Below are positions 8,989 through 18,910 of a stretch of 64,000 nt of DNA, in pieces. A program made the translations under genes and the position numbers. The first letter of the stretch is position 1. Every line of letters starts with the position of its first letter. Origin of the DNA: Boswellia sacra (taxonomy: Eukaryota > Streptophyta > Magnoliopsida > Sapindales > Burseraceae); NCBI GenBank assembly GCA_013180625.2, contig SNVD02001252.1, positions 1 through 64,000 on the forward strand, read 5' to 3'. The notes beneath the pieces were generated by a model. The model had not been told where the DNA came from. It saw nothing but the letters and a program-made list of their open reading frames with translations, and made no database searches.

Positions 8989-9963
8989 ATGACAACTTTT
9001 AATTCAACTTCATATGTTGAGGGACTTTCTATCTTTAGACCTCCATTTTTTAATGGAAGTGATTACTCTTATTGGAAAACTAGAATGAGTATTTTCTTGA
9101 AATCTTTTGATTATGATTTGTGGTCTAGTGTTTTGGAAGGACCTTTTGTTCCTACCAAAATTGAAAATGGGGAATGCATGCTTAAAGAACCTAAAGAGTT
9201 TAGTGAAGATGATAAAAAGAAATTGATTTTGAATGCTAAAGCTATGAATGTGTTGTATTGTGCTCTAGATAGAAATGAGTTTAATAGAATTTCTACTTGT
9301 TCTACGGCACAAGAAATATGGCACACACTTGAAGTAACTCATGAAGGAACTAGTCAAGTTAAGGAATCCAAAATTAGTATGCTAGTTCATAGTTATGAGC
9401 TTTTTAAGATGAAATCGGATGAATCAATTTCTGAAATGTTTACTAGAATTACGGATATTATTAATAGTTTGAAATCTCTTGGTAAATCTTATTCTAATGT
9501 TGAAATGGTGAGAAAGATTCTTAAGTGTCTACCAAAATCTTGGGGGCCAAAGGTGACGGCAATTCAAGAAGCAAAGGACCTCACCAAACTACCATCAGAA
9601 GAACTTATGGGTTCTCTCATGACTCATGAAATCACCTTGAAGGAGAATGAAGAAGAAGATTGCGAAGTGGCAAATATGTGCTTCATGGCTTTAAGAGAAA
9701 ATGAGATAAGTATTCTAAACCATGATCCTAAACTTTCATATGATGAATTACTGGAAGCATTCCAAAATTTACATGTGCAAGTTGATAAACAAAATTCAAA
9801 AATCAATGCTTTCAAAAAGAAGTCAAAAATCATGTTATCTCAATTAGAAGAGTTGGTGGAAATAAATGAAGTTTTAGAAAATGAAAATGAAATTTTAAAG
9901 CAAAAAGATTTTGAAAGTTTGGAAAGTCAAATACATTTTTTAAAACTGAAAATGAGATTTTAA
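8989..9963 (+). CDS. Copia Gag (UBN2-type), coiled-coil C-terminus
   Basis: A 324-residue frame starting about 40 bases after the primer site. Order: FNGSDYSYWKTRMSIFLKS (N-terminal Gag motif), the UBN2 helical core (ISTCSTAQEIWHTLEVTHEG, KILKCLPKSWGPKVTAIQEA), then from about residue 235 a Leu/Glu/Lys-rich coiled coil. The zinc knuckle lies downstream in another frame (10202-10243), so a frameshift or deletion near 9964 has truncated the protein. It would have built the particle shell and bound element RNA. Start chosen at the ATG preceding the conserved motif. Confidence 0.85.
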   Translation: MTTFNSTSYVEGLSIFRPPFFNGSDYSYWKTRMSIFLKSFDYDLWSSVLEGPFVPTKIENGECMLKEPKEFSEDDKKKLILNAKAMNVLYCALDRNEFNRISTCSTAQEIWHTLEVTHEGTSQVKESKISMLVHSYELFKMKSDESISEMFTRITDIINSLKSLGKSYSNVEMVRKILKCLPKSWGPKVTAIQEAKDLTKLPSEELMGSLMTHEITLKENEEEDCEVANMCFMALRENEISILNHDPKLSYDELLEAFQNLHVQVDKQNSKINAFKKKSKIMLSQLEELVEINEVLENENEILKQKDFESLESQIHFLKLKMRF

Positions 9964-10069
9964 AACAAAAGGATTTTGATAAATTAGAGAAAAGAAAATG
10001 TTATTTTGAAAAAGGAAAATAATTGACTTAAGAAATATTGTTGATAGTTTTACAAAAAGCACAAAAAAT

Positions 10070-10297
10070 TTGAACTTCTATGTTACAAAACCAAAGTGTG
10101 TATTTGAAAAAAGAGGGTTAGGATATAAAACTCATAAAAATCAAAAGTATTTTAAAAATTATTTTGTTCATGCATCTTCTAGGAATAATCCTAATCATTC
10201 ATGTACTTATTGTGGAAGAAAAGGACACAAAGTGCATTCTTGCTATATTAAGAGAAATCCTAATTTGAAACAAATATGGGTTCCAAAAGTACCATAA
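10070..10297 (+). pseudogene. Copia Gag C-terminal fragment with zinc knuckle
   Basis: Carries the CCHC knuckle CTYCGRKGHKVHSC at 10202-10243, followed by the run NLKQIWVPK typical just before protease in SIRE-type elements. It is detached from the main Gag frame by a frameshift after 9963 and an AT-rich gap. Confidence 0.75.
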
Positions 10298-10379
10298 CTA
10301 ACCCCCAAGGACCCAAGAACATTTTGGGTACCAAAATCTCTCTTTGAATGTTGATTATAGAAACAAAGAAGTGGCAAAC

Positions 10380-11330
10380 ACAAGTGGTACTTAGATAGTG
10401 GATGCTCAAGGCATATGATCGGAGATGCCTCCAAGTTCTCAAGATTAATCATGAAGAAAGGAGGATATGTGACCTTCGGTTATAATGCCAAAGGAAGGTA
10501 ATCGGACATGGTGATATTGGTAACGCTTTCTTCACCTATTATTAAAGATGTTTTGCTTGTTCATGGGTTTAAAACATGGATTTGATTAGCATTAATCAAT
10601 TGTGTGTATAGGGATATTTTGTTACTTTTGAGCCTTAATAGATGTGTGATTAAGGATGTAGTATAAATACAGACATTATTTGTTGGTAATAGATGTGGTA
10701 ATATTTATACAATTGATATTGATGTTAATGATCATGTAGAAAATTGTTTCATTGTTAATCATGATGCTTGGTTATGGCATAGAAGGTTAGGTCATGCTAG
10801 CATGGACACAATTTCAAAAATTTTCTAAAAATGATTTAGTTGATGGTCTTCCAAAAATAAAATTTGAAAAGGATAAGATTTGTGATGCTTGTCAATTTGG
10901 AAAAACAAGTGAGAACTTCTTTTAAACAAAAGAAATTTATTTCAACAAATAAACCTCTACAATTACTTCATTTGGATTTATTTGGACCATCAAGAACTCA
11001 AAGCCTTGGTGGAAAGTATTATGTTTTTGTTATTGTGGATGATTATTCAAGATTCACTTGGTATTATTCTTGAAAACTAAAAATGAGGCCATACAAGCTT
11101 TTTCAAAATTTGCAAAAAGAGTCCAAAATCAAAAAGGGTATTCTATTGTGTCCATTAGGAGTGATCATGGTGGTGAAGTAGACAATGTTGCATTTGAAAA
11201 TCTTTGTGATGAAAATGGTTTTGAACATAATTTTTCTGCACCTAGAACTCCACAACAAAATGTGTTGTTGAGAGGAAAAATTAGGACTATCCAAGAAATG
11301 GCTAAGGACCATGTTACTTGAAAATAATTT
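10380..11330 (+). pseudogene. Copia protease and integrase N-terminal half, frameshifted
   Basis: The protease site reads WYLDSGCSRHM at about 10385-10417, with an intact D-S-G. The pre-integrase zinc region reads WLWHRRLGHASMD at about 10768-10806, then CDACQFGKT. The DDE core begins with LLHLDLFGPSRTQSLGGKYY and VDDYSRFTW, and its second Asp lies in IRSDHGGEV. The PRTPQQN segment at about 11250 is where the Glu follows, but the frame degrades there. Several frames alternate, so no continuous protease-integrase protein is made. Confidence 0.82.
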
Positions 11331-11795
11331 GCCAAAATATTTTTGGGCCGAAGCCGTTAATACCGCATGCTTTATAATCAATAGAGTCCAGCTTTAGACT
11401 TTAATAAGAAAACTCCTTATGAACTTTGGAAAGGAAGAAAACCCAACATTGGATTTTTTAAAGTTTTTGGATGTAAATGTTTTATTTTAAACACCAAGGA
11501 TAACCTTGGAAAATTTGATGCAAAAGCCGATGTTGGAATTTTTGTTGGCTACTCCAACCATAGTAAAGCATATAGAGTTTTTAACAAAAAGACTCTTACT
11601 ATTGAAGAATCTATGCATGTTGAATTTGATGAAACTAATGTTATTTCTTCAAAGAATTTAGATGATGATATTGTTGAGGTAGAAAGGCAAATCAAGGAAT
11701 CAAGGCTTAATGAAAAGAGCCAAGATGAATTACAACTTCAACAAGAAAAGCTTGAGGAAGAAAATGATTCTTTCCAAGAATTACCAAAGGAATGA
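11331..11795 (+). pseudogene. Copia integrase C-terminal part and linker
   Basis: Contains FFKVFGCKCFILN and FVGYSNHSKAYRVFN, the post-core integrase motifs, spread over two frames, then an acidic Glu/Gln-rich linker (LNEKSQDELQLQQEKLEEEN). A stop follows at 11793. Confidence 0.75.
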
Positions 11796-11849
11796 AGGAA
11801 CGCAAAAGCTCACCCTAAAGATCTCATTATTGGTGAACCATCACAAAGT

Positions 11850-12032
11850 ATGAGAACTAGATCTTCTTTTGGGAACTTTTGTAATCATTTTGCATTTGTC
11901 TCTCAATTTGAACCAAAATCTTTTAAAGAAGCCGAAAATGATGAAAGTTTGATTTTGGCTATCCAAGAAGAATTGAACCAATTTGAGAGAAATCAAGTTT
12001 GGGAATTAGTCCCTAGACCCAAATATGACTAA
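11850..12032 (+). pseudogene. Copia RT, N-terminal stub
   Basis: Only about 60 residues: an MRTRSSFGNFCNHFAF start and ILAIQEELNQFERNQVWELV, the segment just before RT finger motifs. The sequence stops at PRPKYD and then jumps to 3' tail sequence. The RT catalytic domain and the whole RNase H are absent from this copy. Confidence 0.82.
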
Positions 12033-12345
12033 ACCCCTTAGTCAAGATATATTTTGCATAATAAGAAGAGAAGTAGTTATGTTGGATATGTCTTAATTTT
12101 TCTTTTATATGATAATCTTTAAATGGTAGCATATGTTAAGGGGGAGAGTATATTTAGGGAGAGTAATTAATTTGACTACATCTTTTTGATGATAACAAAA
12201 GGGGGAGAAATGGATGGTTTGGATGGTTTGCTTATATTCATAACAATTGCTCTCTTTTTGCTTATTGTTGATTTTATTTTCATTCTTGATTTTAGATTAT
12301 ATTTTAAAGCAATCAATGGTTTGTCATCATCAAAAAGGGGGAGAT
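12033..12345 (+). other. 3' tail of Copia element 2 with three polypurine tracts
   Basis: Non-coding tail between the deletion and the 3' LTR. AAGGGGGAGAG at 12138-12148, AAAAGGGGGAGAAA at 12197-12210 and AAAAAGGGGGAGAT at 12332-12345; the last touches the LTR and is the functional-position tract. The middle one is preceded by 'tttttgatgataacaa', which is also found near the LTR start. Confidence 0.75.
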
Positions 12346-14252
12346 TGTTAGCCCTAAGCCTACATGATAATTTTGATGATAACAATACACATTGATTCAT
12401 TGAGATTTACTAACATGTTTATTTATGTGCAAGAGTAATATCATTGAAATAATTGTAAAAACAAGAAAAGGCTTATTAAAATGAAGTGTTGAAGCTAAGG
12501 AGAAGACTACATGTTAAAGGCACCAAAGTTTAAGAACAAGGTTTGACTCAAGGAATGTGATACATGAGTAATGTTCAATCAATTGGTCATATATTTCTCT
12601 ACAAATGTCCAAATGACGTGATTTTTGAGCCTTTGGAAAGCTTACTCAATTTATAACATTTCATATGTTTTAAAGAAATTCAAATTTCAAGTGCAAGGTT
12701 GTCCAAATCATCATGCAAATTGAAAGACAAATGGAAGCAACTGACATGAGCACCAAATACTCCTTTGGACATATCTTGAGCTAGAAAAATCAAAATGACT
12801 TGATTTTTATGGCATTAGAAATATGACTTAATGAAGAACATTTCATATGTTTTGAAGAAATTCAAATTTCAAATGAAAGGCTGACATAATTGACATGCAA
12901 TTTGGTGGACTGACACAAGGAAGAAAAATCAACTCACATGAGCACCGAATGGTGTTTTGGCCATATATTGAGATAGGGATATCCAAATTCCTTGATTCTT
13001 AATGTTTTGGAAAGCTTATTCAAATATGCAGATCTTTTATGTTTTGAAGAAATTCAAGTTTCAAACGGAATGCTGATAGAATTATCATTCAATTCGGTGG
13101 ACTGACACAAGGAAGAAAAATCAAGTCACATGAGCACCGAATGGTGTTTTGGCAATATCTTGAGCTACAGATATCCAAATGACTTGATTCTTGATGCGTT
13201 GGAAAGCTTGTTCAAATGTGCAGATCTTTTATGTTTTACAGATTTTCAAATTTCAAACAGAACATTGACAAAAATGGCAGACAAGATTACGGTTTTTATG
13301 GTGGGCAGAAAATTTGGAGTTGGTGTCTTCACTTGATTAAGTTCATCTCATTTGCCTATAAAAGGAGCCCTTCTCCCATGCATTCAGAAAAGAGCAAGAG
13401 AAGCATCTATCAAGCAAAAAACAAGTCTAGCAGAAAATATCAAGTCTAGAGAGCTTTTATATTCTTTATCTACTCTTTGAAGAGAGTTATACTTTTGTTG
13501 TAAAAATTTCTTTGTTCTTGTATTGTGGTGAGAGTGAGATCTTCTTGTAAAGGATAAAAGTTATCCTTGAGAGAACTCTTTCCTTGGTGAGGTTGTTCAT
13601 CAAGAAGAACTCTTGGTGTGGTGTTATCAAGAGGTTGAAGAAAGTTGCCTTGGTGAGGTTGTTCATCAAGAAGAACTCTTGGTGTGGTGTTATCAAGAGT
13701 TGAAGGAAGTTGCCTTGGTGAGGTTGTTCATCAAGAAGAACTCTTGGTGTGGTGTTATCAAGGGTTGAAGGAAGTTGCCTTGGTGAGGTTGTTCATCAAG
13801 AAGAACTCTTGGTGTGGTGTTATCAAGGGTTGAAGGAAGTTGCCTTGGTGAATTCATCAAGAAGAACTCTTGTGTGGTGTTATCAAGAGTTGGAAGAAAA
13901 AGTCTTGGTGAGGTTGTTCATCAAGCAAGTTGTAAAGATTCTACAACTTAGTGGAAAGCTTAGCTCGTGGAGCTAGGAGCCCGTGGACGTAGGCAAGGTT
14001 TGCCGAACCACGTAAATTGAGTTTGCACTCTCTCTATCCCTTTCCTCTTTACATTTACTTGCACTTGTGATTGTTCATCATTATTATTCTTTTGATTGCA
14101 TCTTTGATAAATTCTAATTTCATCTTCTTCACCTTTATTTTCAAAGAAAGAGTGAACTAATTTTGATCTTTCAAGAAAAGTTTTCTAAATCCGTTTTGAT
14201 AAATAAAAACCCAAATCACCCCCCCTCTTGGGTTGCCATACCTGGGTCAACA
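12346..14252 (+). repeat. 3' LTR of Copia element 2 (1907 bp)
   Basis: Same structure as the 5' LTR: four U3 repeats, TATAAAAG at 13357-13364, and five 65-bp repeats at about 13585-13930. Followed by the target duplication ATCTG (14253-14257). Confidence 0.95.
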
Positions 14253-14257
14253 ATCTG

Positions 14258-14855
14258 TTTCTACAATCATAAAGGCTTCAGGATGTGGAATTCCTAAACA
14301 AGGAAGTGTTTGGACATTTTCTTTTAGAATTTTGATTATCTTAGTATGTTCATCTGTCCATGGTAAAGGATTCTTTTGAAGTCTTTGGTATAAAGGTTTG
14401 CATAATTTTCTAAGATTTGGAAAGAAATCTGAAACATAATTTAAAGATCCTAAGAATCTCTGTAACTGATTTGTATCCTTAATTTCATCAGGAAATTTAT
14501 CAGCAAATTCTATCGATCTTTGAACAAGTTTTATTGTTCATTGATATATGTCATATCCTAAAAATCTTATTTTTGTTTGAAATAATTTCATTTTGTAGGC
14601 AGAAATTACTAAACCATTTTTCTTAACTATATAAAATAATGTTTTTAAATGTTTGAAATGTTGTTCTATAGCTTCAGAAAAGACTAATATGTCATCTATA
14701 TAAACTATAATGAATTTTGTATAAGGGTTGAATATTTAATTCATTATATGTTGAAATTAAGATGGAGCATTTTTTAAACTAAATGGCATTACGTTCCATT
14801 CATAATGACCAAATGGCACTGTAAAGGCTGTTTTGTACCTATCTTGTTCCGCTAT
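14258..14855 (-). pseudogene. Pararetrovirus reverse transcriptase, C-terminal half
   Basis: Minus-strand sequence with the RT catalytic box YIDDILVFS at about 14680-14705 and the thumb/connection region beyond it. The preceding palm segment (about 14760-14855) begins immediately after a stop at 14856. Additional stops and a shift near 14735 break it. The domain end meets the Copia target duplication at 14253-14257 and continues at 7028. Role in the family: cytoplasmic copying of viral RNA into DNA. Confidence 0.82.
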
Positions 14856-15656
14856 TTAAACTTGCCAAAATCCACTTTTCATATCAAACTTTGAAAATAA
14901 TATTGCATCATAAAGTCTTTTAATTAGATCTCTTTTATTAGGAATGGGATACCTAATCCATTGTAATACTTTGTTTAAAGGTTTGTAATTGATTACTAAT
15001 CTTGGAACTCCTTTTTCTATTTCAGGTTTTTTATTAACATAAAATGTTGCACAACTCCAAGGGGATTTTAATTCTCTTATTAACTTTTTATTTAATAAAT
15101 CTTTTCTTTCTTCTTGGCAATGTTGTAATAATTCATGATTCATTTGTATTAGTCTAGCTTTTGTTGGAATTTGTTTTTTATTAAATTCTTTAATATATGG
15201 TAAAGTAACTATATGTTTCTTTCTATCCCAAAATTGATTAGGTAATTCTGAACATACCTCCTTTTTAAATTTATTTTCTATTTCTTCTATGTCATCTTTA
15301 ATATTATAGTTTTCTAATTGTTCTTCAATTCTTTTATATTTAATTTCTTTTTGGAGATGATTAATATGATTTTGTTTATTAATTATTAAATTTATTTGTT
15401 TAGTTATTGTATTTTGTTGTAATTGATGAATTTCTCTAGTATCGATTGATGATAAAAATTTAAAACTTATTTTTGTTCCCATGATTTCTGTATGAATTCC
15501 TTGATTATCAACTTTAAATGGATATATTTGGGTTAGGAATGGGATACCTAAAATGATATTTTGACTGAGATTTTTACTAATATAAATGTTGTTAAAACAA
15601 TATCCTTGACTACATATTTTAACTTTTGATAATTTATAATTAATTTCTAAATTCAT
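14856..15656 (-). pseudogene. Pararetrovirus protease end and reverse transcriptase start
   Basis: A 266-residue open stretch. The first part (ILGIPFLTQIYPF) is the end of the retropepsin-like protease. Later parts carry RT motifs: SPWSCATFYVNKK, PRLVINYKPLNK, YPIPNKRDL and FSKFDMKSGFWQV, the last holding the first catalytic Asp. A stop follows directly. This is the best preserved diagnostic block: the RT is of caulimovirid type, not Ty3/gypsy, and no integrase is attached. Confidence 0.85.
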
Positions 15657-15890
15657 TCCGTTTGCACCTCTTAATTTTTCAGAAGTTTTTTCATAATATT
15701 TTGTTGGAATAAGACTTTCTCTAATATAATTTTGGTCAGCTCCTAAATCTACTAAAGCAATTGCTTCTATTTGTAAAAGATTATCTATATGTAATAATAT
15801 TCCTATATACCATTTTTGATAATTAATTTTGTCTACTATTTGTACATAATCCTCTTCTATCCATGAAATAGAAGCTTGATCATTTTTACT
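15657..15890 (-). pseudogene. Pararetrovirus aspartic protease, N-terminal part
   Basis: At about 15731-15765 the minus strand encodes LVDLGADQNYI. This is in the position of the retropepsin D-S/T-G-A site, with Leu at the second position. An upstream stop isolates it from the coat-protein frame. It would have processed the viral polyprotein. Confidence 0.7.
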
Positions 15891-16765
15891 TTAAGATTCA
15901 AGTATAGCTAATCTTGTTCGTGTTTGTAGTTGCTCTAATTGTTGATTTTGAATTTCTTTTTGAATTTCTTTTATTTGTTCTTTTGAATTTTTAATTTCTT
16001 GTTGTAATTTTTCCGTAGTAACTTGTTTAAATAAAGTTTGTGACTGGTATTTATCCCATATTTTGTTTAAACTAAATGTGTCTAGAGTTTTGATTTTACT
16101 CTCTTGTTCTAAAATTTCTTTTAACCTCATTAAATATTCTCTTTTTATATTAGGATCTTCAATTTTATCAATAATATCTAGCAAAAATTGTTTATCAGTG
16201 TTTTTAGTGATTACATTAATTTGTTTACAATAACATATTCCTTCTGTACAGCTTAAAGATTCATTGCTATCTGAAGTAGTATTACTATCTTGTATATCTA
16301 GAATATCTTCTTCACTATTATTGGTACTAGATTCTTGACTAAATTGTTCGCTACATAATAATTTATTGATTTTATTTTTTAATTCATCTTGATCATTTAA
16401 AAGTTCATTAACTTTGTTTTTCTTTTTACATTGTTTTGCCGTATGTCCTTGTTGTCTACAATTCCAACATACTAATTGTTTCTTTGAATAATTCTTTTTA
16501 GGTTTATATTTTTCTTATTTTTCTTGTAATATTGATTATTAAATTGATTTTTATAAAATTTCTTTGATTTTTTCTTATATTTCTTTGAATATGATGGTGG
16601 TTTAAAATTCTCATAACCATATTGTTCATAAAATAAACCCATTGTTTTACTAAAACTCTCTATTTTTCTTTTCTCTTTTTGTTCTTGGCATATTGCTAAA
16701 CCTTCTTTCTTAATAAAAGCAAATAATTGACCATATGTTATATTATTCCAAGGGATTGCACATTC
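15891..16765 (-). pseudogene. Pararetrovirus coat-protein C-terminal region with CCHC knuckle and coiled coil
   Basis: At about 16428-16470 the minus strand encodes CWNCRQQGHTAKQC, a C-x2-C-x4-H-x4-C knuckle standard for caulimovirid coat proteins. Downstream (15891-16184) is a 97-residue Lys/Gln/Glu-rich stretch (TTEKLQQEIKNSKEQIKEIQ) that looks like a coiled coil. In between are acidic and Ser-rich stretches. Basic and aromatic sequence precedes the knuckle. Multiple frames are used. Confidence 0.75.
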
Positions 16766-17170
16766 TCATGTTATTTCTGTTAATTTGTTAATTATTTTCT
16801 CAGAAAAGAATTTTGGTAATCCCGCAATAAATCTCTCTTTCCAGAAAGACTCATTGCAATCAGTTCTTTTAAATATATTTGTTAAAAATACATCTTTATA
16901 CCATCTAAAATCTCCTAAGGTTGGACATCTAAGATTTGTTAAAATTATTTTTGAACTAGCTAATTCTTCTTTAGGGTTTCCTATAAAATGCATTGAGATT
17001 GTATATATTAATACTTCTACAGCATTTTGAGTTTCTTGAATAGTTACGAATCCATCTTCATCTTCAACTTGAGTTTTTTCTACGTGATTAAGTATGATTT
17101 GTTGATTATTAAGTCCTATACAATTATCCCACCAATATTTTAATGACCCTGTAAAACTTGCTACTAACAT
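16766..17170 (-). pseudogene. Pararetrovirus coat-protein core
   Basis: A 134-residue open stretch with GSLKYWWDNCIG at the start and LRCPTLGDFRWYKDVFL and FWKERFIAGLPKFF further on, features I associate with the conserved capsid core of caulimovirids. It partly overlaps the upstream frame at 17164-17170, where a short direct duplication (tcttagcggtttcatgatc, twice near 17169-17205) marks a small tandem duplication that shifted the frame. Confidence 0.75.
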
Positions 17171-18343
17171 CTTAGCGGTTTCATGATCTTAGCGGTTTCA
17201 TGATCAATTGTTTTATAAGCTTTATAAGCAGTAGATGCCATACCCATTTCTTGTAAAGTATTCATTATTTCATATTCTGATTTTTCATCTATATTCCATT
17301 CATAAATTGAATCACCTGAATATTTATTGGAAATAAATTGTTTTCTTTCTTCATACATTAAATCTGGTGGAGTTGGTCTTGGATAGTATGTTCTTGTAGG
17401 GGCTTGTTTCCATTTATTCTTTTTAGTTATTTTATTTACTTCATCTATATCTTCGGAATTTGTAATGGATTGATTATCACTTTGTTGATTTTGATCTATA
17501 GTATTAATATTATTTGAGGTACTTGGTAATATTTTAAGTTTTTGATTAATTTGATCAATTAAATCTACTTTAGGAAGTTTTACTGGTGGATTATTTGGTT
17601 GAGCTGTTTTAAATAATGGAGGAGATATATCTTGAGGAAATGTTATAGGTTGTTTTAATTTGATATTATCTATTTGATCTTCTATTCTTATAACTTGTTT
17701 AGACACAGTATGCAATAATTGATTATGAAAATTATTTTGTTCATAAACTTTTTTAATGTTTCCTAAAGTTGCAATTTCATTTTCTGGCTTATTAGATCTT
17801 TTTTTGAATGGAGTTGCTAAAATTTCTGTTTTATTTGTTTTAATTTTTATTTGTTCTAAAGGTGGATGTATAGCTTGAATTATTCCATGTTGTGTGGTTT
17901 CCCATTTTTTAAATTCATTTGTTTGAACATTGACTTGTTGACTTTCATAAGGTAATTTAATATTATGTTTTGATGCATACATATTAAACCATATAAAGAA
18001 AGGAATATTGATTTTTAAAATTTTCATTTCATTATACCATTCTTCTCTAATTTCTTCAGTTTTTTGTTTTGTAAATGTACTAAAATACCATTTTCTTTTA
18101 AAATTATTTTCTTCTTGCAAAAAATCATTTTTTAAATATTCTTTATTTATTTCAAAGCCTTCATGTTGAATAGTATTAATGGTTTGAAAATTTGATTGTG
18201 TAGGTGACATTGGTGGTGATTGATTAACTGGTTCTGCTACAGGTGTTGTATAATTTACTGAAAAGTTAGAGTTATTATTTATTTCACTTACTTGTGTACT
18301 CCTAATATTAAAATTACTAGATTTTGGTAATGAAAATGAACTA
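17164..18343 (-). pseudogene. Pararetrovirus polyprotein, region upstream of coat-protein core
   Basis: A 348-residue stretch from 18210 that also stays open upstream to about 18343. It contains KRKWYFSTFTKQKTEEIREE and IPFFIWFNMYASKHNI (a conserved block ahead of the coat protein in this group), then a long Pro/Asn/Gln-rich disordered part. No movement-protein motif is visible before the sequence ends at the Mutator-like TIR, so the 5' part of the genome is missing here. Confidence 0.7.
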
Positions 18344-18437
18344 TTTTTTAAAATATAGGATAAAATTTACGATAAAATATAAATCGTCTATATACGTAAT
18401 ATTAAGTCAAAAGATAAGGATACTCCATCGTATTATC
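18344..18437 (+). repeat. Mutator-like terminal inverted repeat remnant
   Basis: Aligns with the right end of the element at 25136-26722: 'tttttaaaatatagg', 'aaatttacgataaaatataaa' and 'gataaggatactcc' match the corresponding TIR stretch at about 26623-26710. The matching left end is not visible in the window. It directly abuts the truncated 5' side of the pararetrovirus. Confidence 0.6.
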
Positions 18438-18810
18438 TATTTTTTAAATATTTAAAGTGTTTATTGCAATCAAGGGGATTGAAAAATTTATCAATATTGT
18501 ATTAGTTGTTATTTATTAGCATAATAATTACAGTAGAATATATAGGTGCACATGTATATGCGTCATAGTCAGATTGTAAAACTATTGGATTTATAAGAGT
18601 TTAACTAAATATCATATCAGAGATGTTAATATGAACATCTATTTTTCCACTATGACTCGTTCATTCTTTTTTAAGATTTTCGACTGGGCTGCAACATTCT
18701 CCCCATTCCTATGCGCATGTTCATGGTTAAGCGATACTTTCAGCTATTTGCTTCTTTATTTAGTCTCTGTGTATATGAACTATATATCTATTAACTATTC
18801 TTGATAATTC
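18438..18810 (+). other. No gene seen; AT-rich
   Basis: AT-rich sequence between the TIR remnant and RALF-like remnant 1. A first exon for remnant 1 may lie near 18640-18760 but I cannot align it with confidence. Confidence 0.3.
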
Positions 18811-18816
18811 ATGTAG

Positions 18817-18904
18817 AAAATGGAACTCGAGAAAGCAATTAAAAACACGAGTTTGTGGAAGCACATCAACCACAGTTGCATCTGTGACAAAACAAGACTT
18901 TCCC
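18817..18904 (+). pseudogene. RALF: RALF-like gene remnant 1, second exon start only
   Basis: After an acceptor-like ATGTAG, the sequence encodes KMELEKAIKN...WKHINH. It aligns at DNA level with the second-exon start of the copies at 29.6 and 51.4 kb ('gaaagc...gagtt...tggaagcacatcaaccac', then 'catctgtgacaaaacaa' against 'catctgcgactaaacaa'). The mature-peptide part is not recognisable afterwards. It is a decayed copy, and I assign it only by similarity to the better copies. Confidence 0.4.
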
Positions 18905-18910
18905 AATTCT

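Larger units (their letters stand above)
7029..14252 (+). mobile_element. Copia LTR retrotransposon (SIRE/Maximus-like), RT/RNase H deleted
   Basis: A 7224-base element with two LTRs of about 1.9 kb (7029-8933 and 12346-14252), each TGTTAG...CAACA, and a 5-bp target duplication ATCTG at 7024-7028 and 14253-14257. The interior has a Met-type primer site, gag, protease, integrase and only the very start of RT. Everything from RT palm to RNase H is missing, so the element is non-autonomous. Long LTRs, a long Gag with coiled-coil C-terminus and a tail with repeated GGGGGAGA tracts point to the SIRE/Maximus lineage. It inserted into the pararetrovirus, so it is younger than that integration. Confidence 0.95.
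5310..18343 (-). mobile_element. Endogenous pararetrovirus (caulimovirid, florendovirus/petuvirus-like), degenerate and interrupted
   Basis: On the minus strand the order is coat-protein region with CCHC knuckle, aspartic protease, reverse transcriptase, RNase H, then a second reading frame. There is no LTR and no integrase. This is the organisation of Caulimoviridae, and the conserved RT segment is of the caulimovirid type. No movement-protein region is visible: coding similarity stops at about 18343, where a Mutator-like TIR begins. Removing the Copia insertion (7029-14252 plus one target copy) leaves about 5.8 kb. Numerous stops and frameshifts make it a fossil. Placement near florendoviruses or petuviruses is inference; a phylogeny of the RT would decide it. 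Confidence 0.85.

Noticed and set aside
14856..15656. Possible Ty3/gypsy reverse transcriptase
   Set aside because: Motifs, absence of integrase, presence of the coat-protein core and lack of LTRs all favour a caulimovirid origin.
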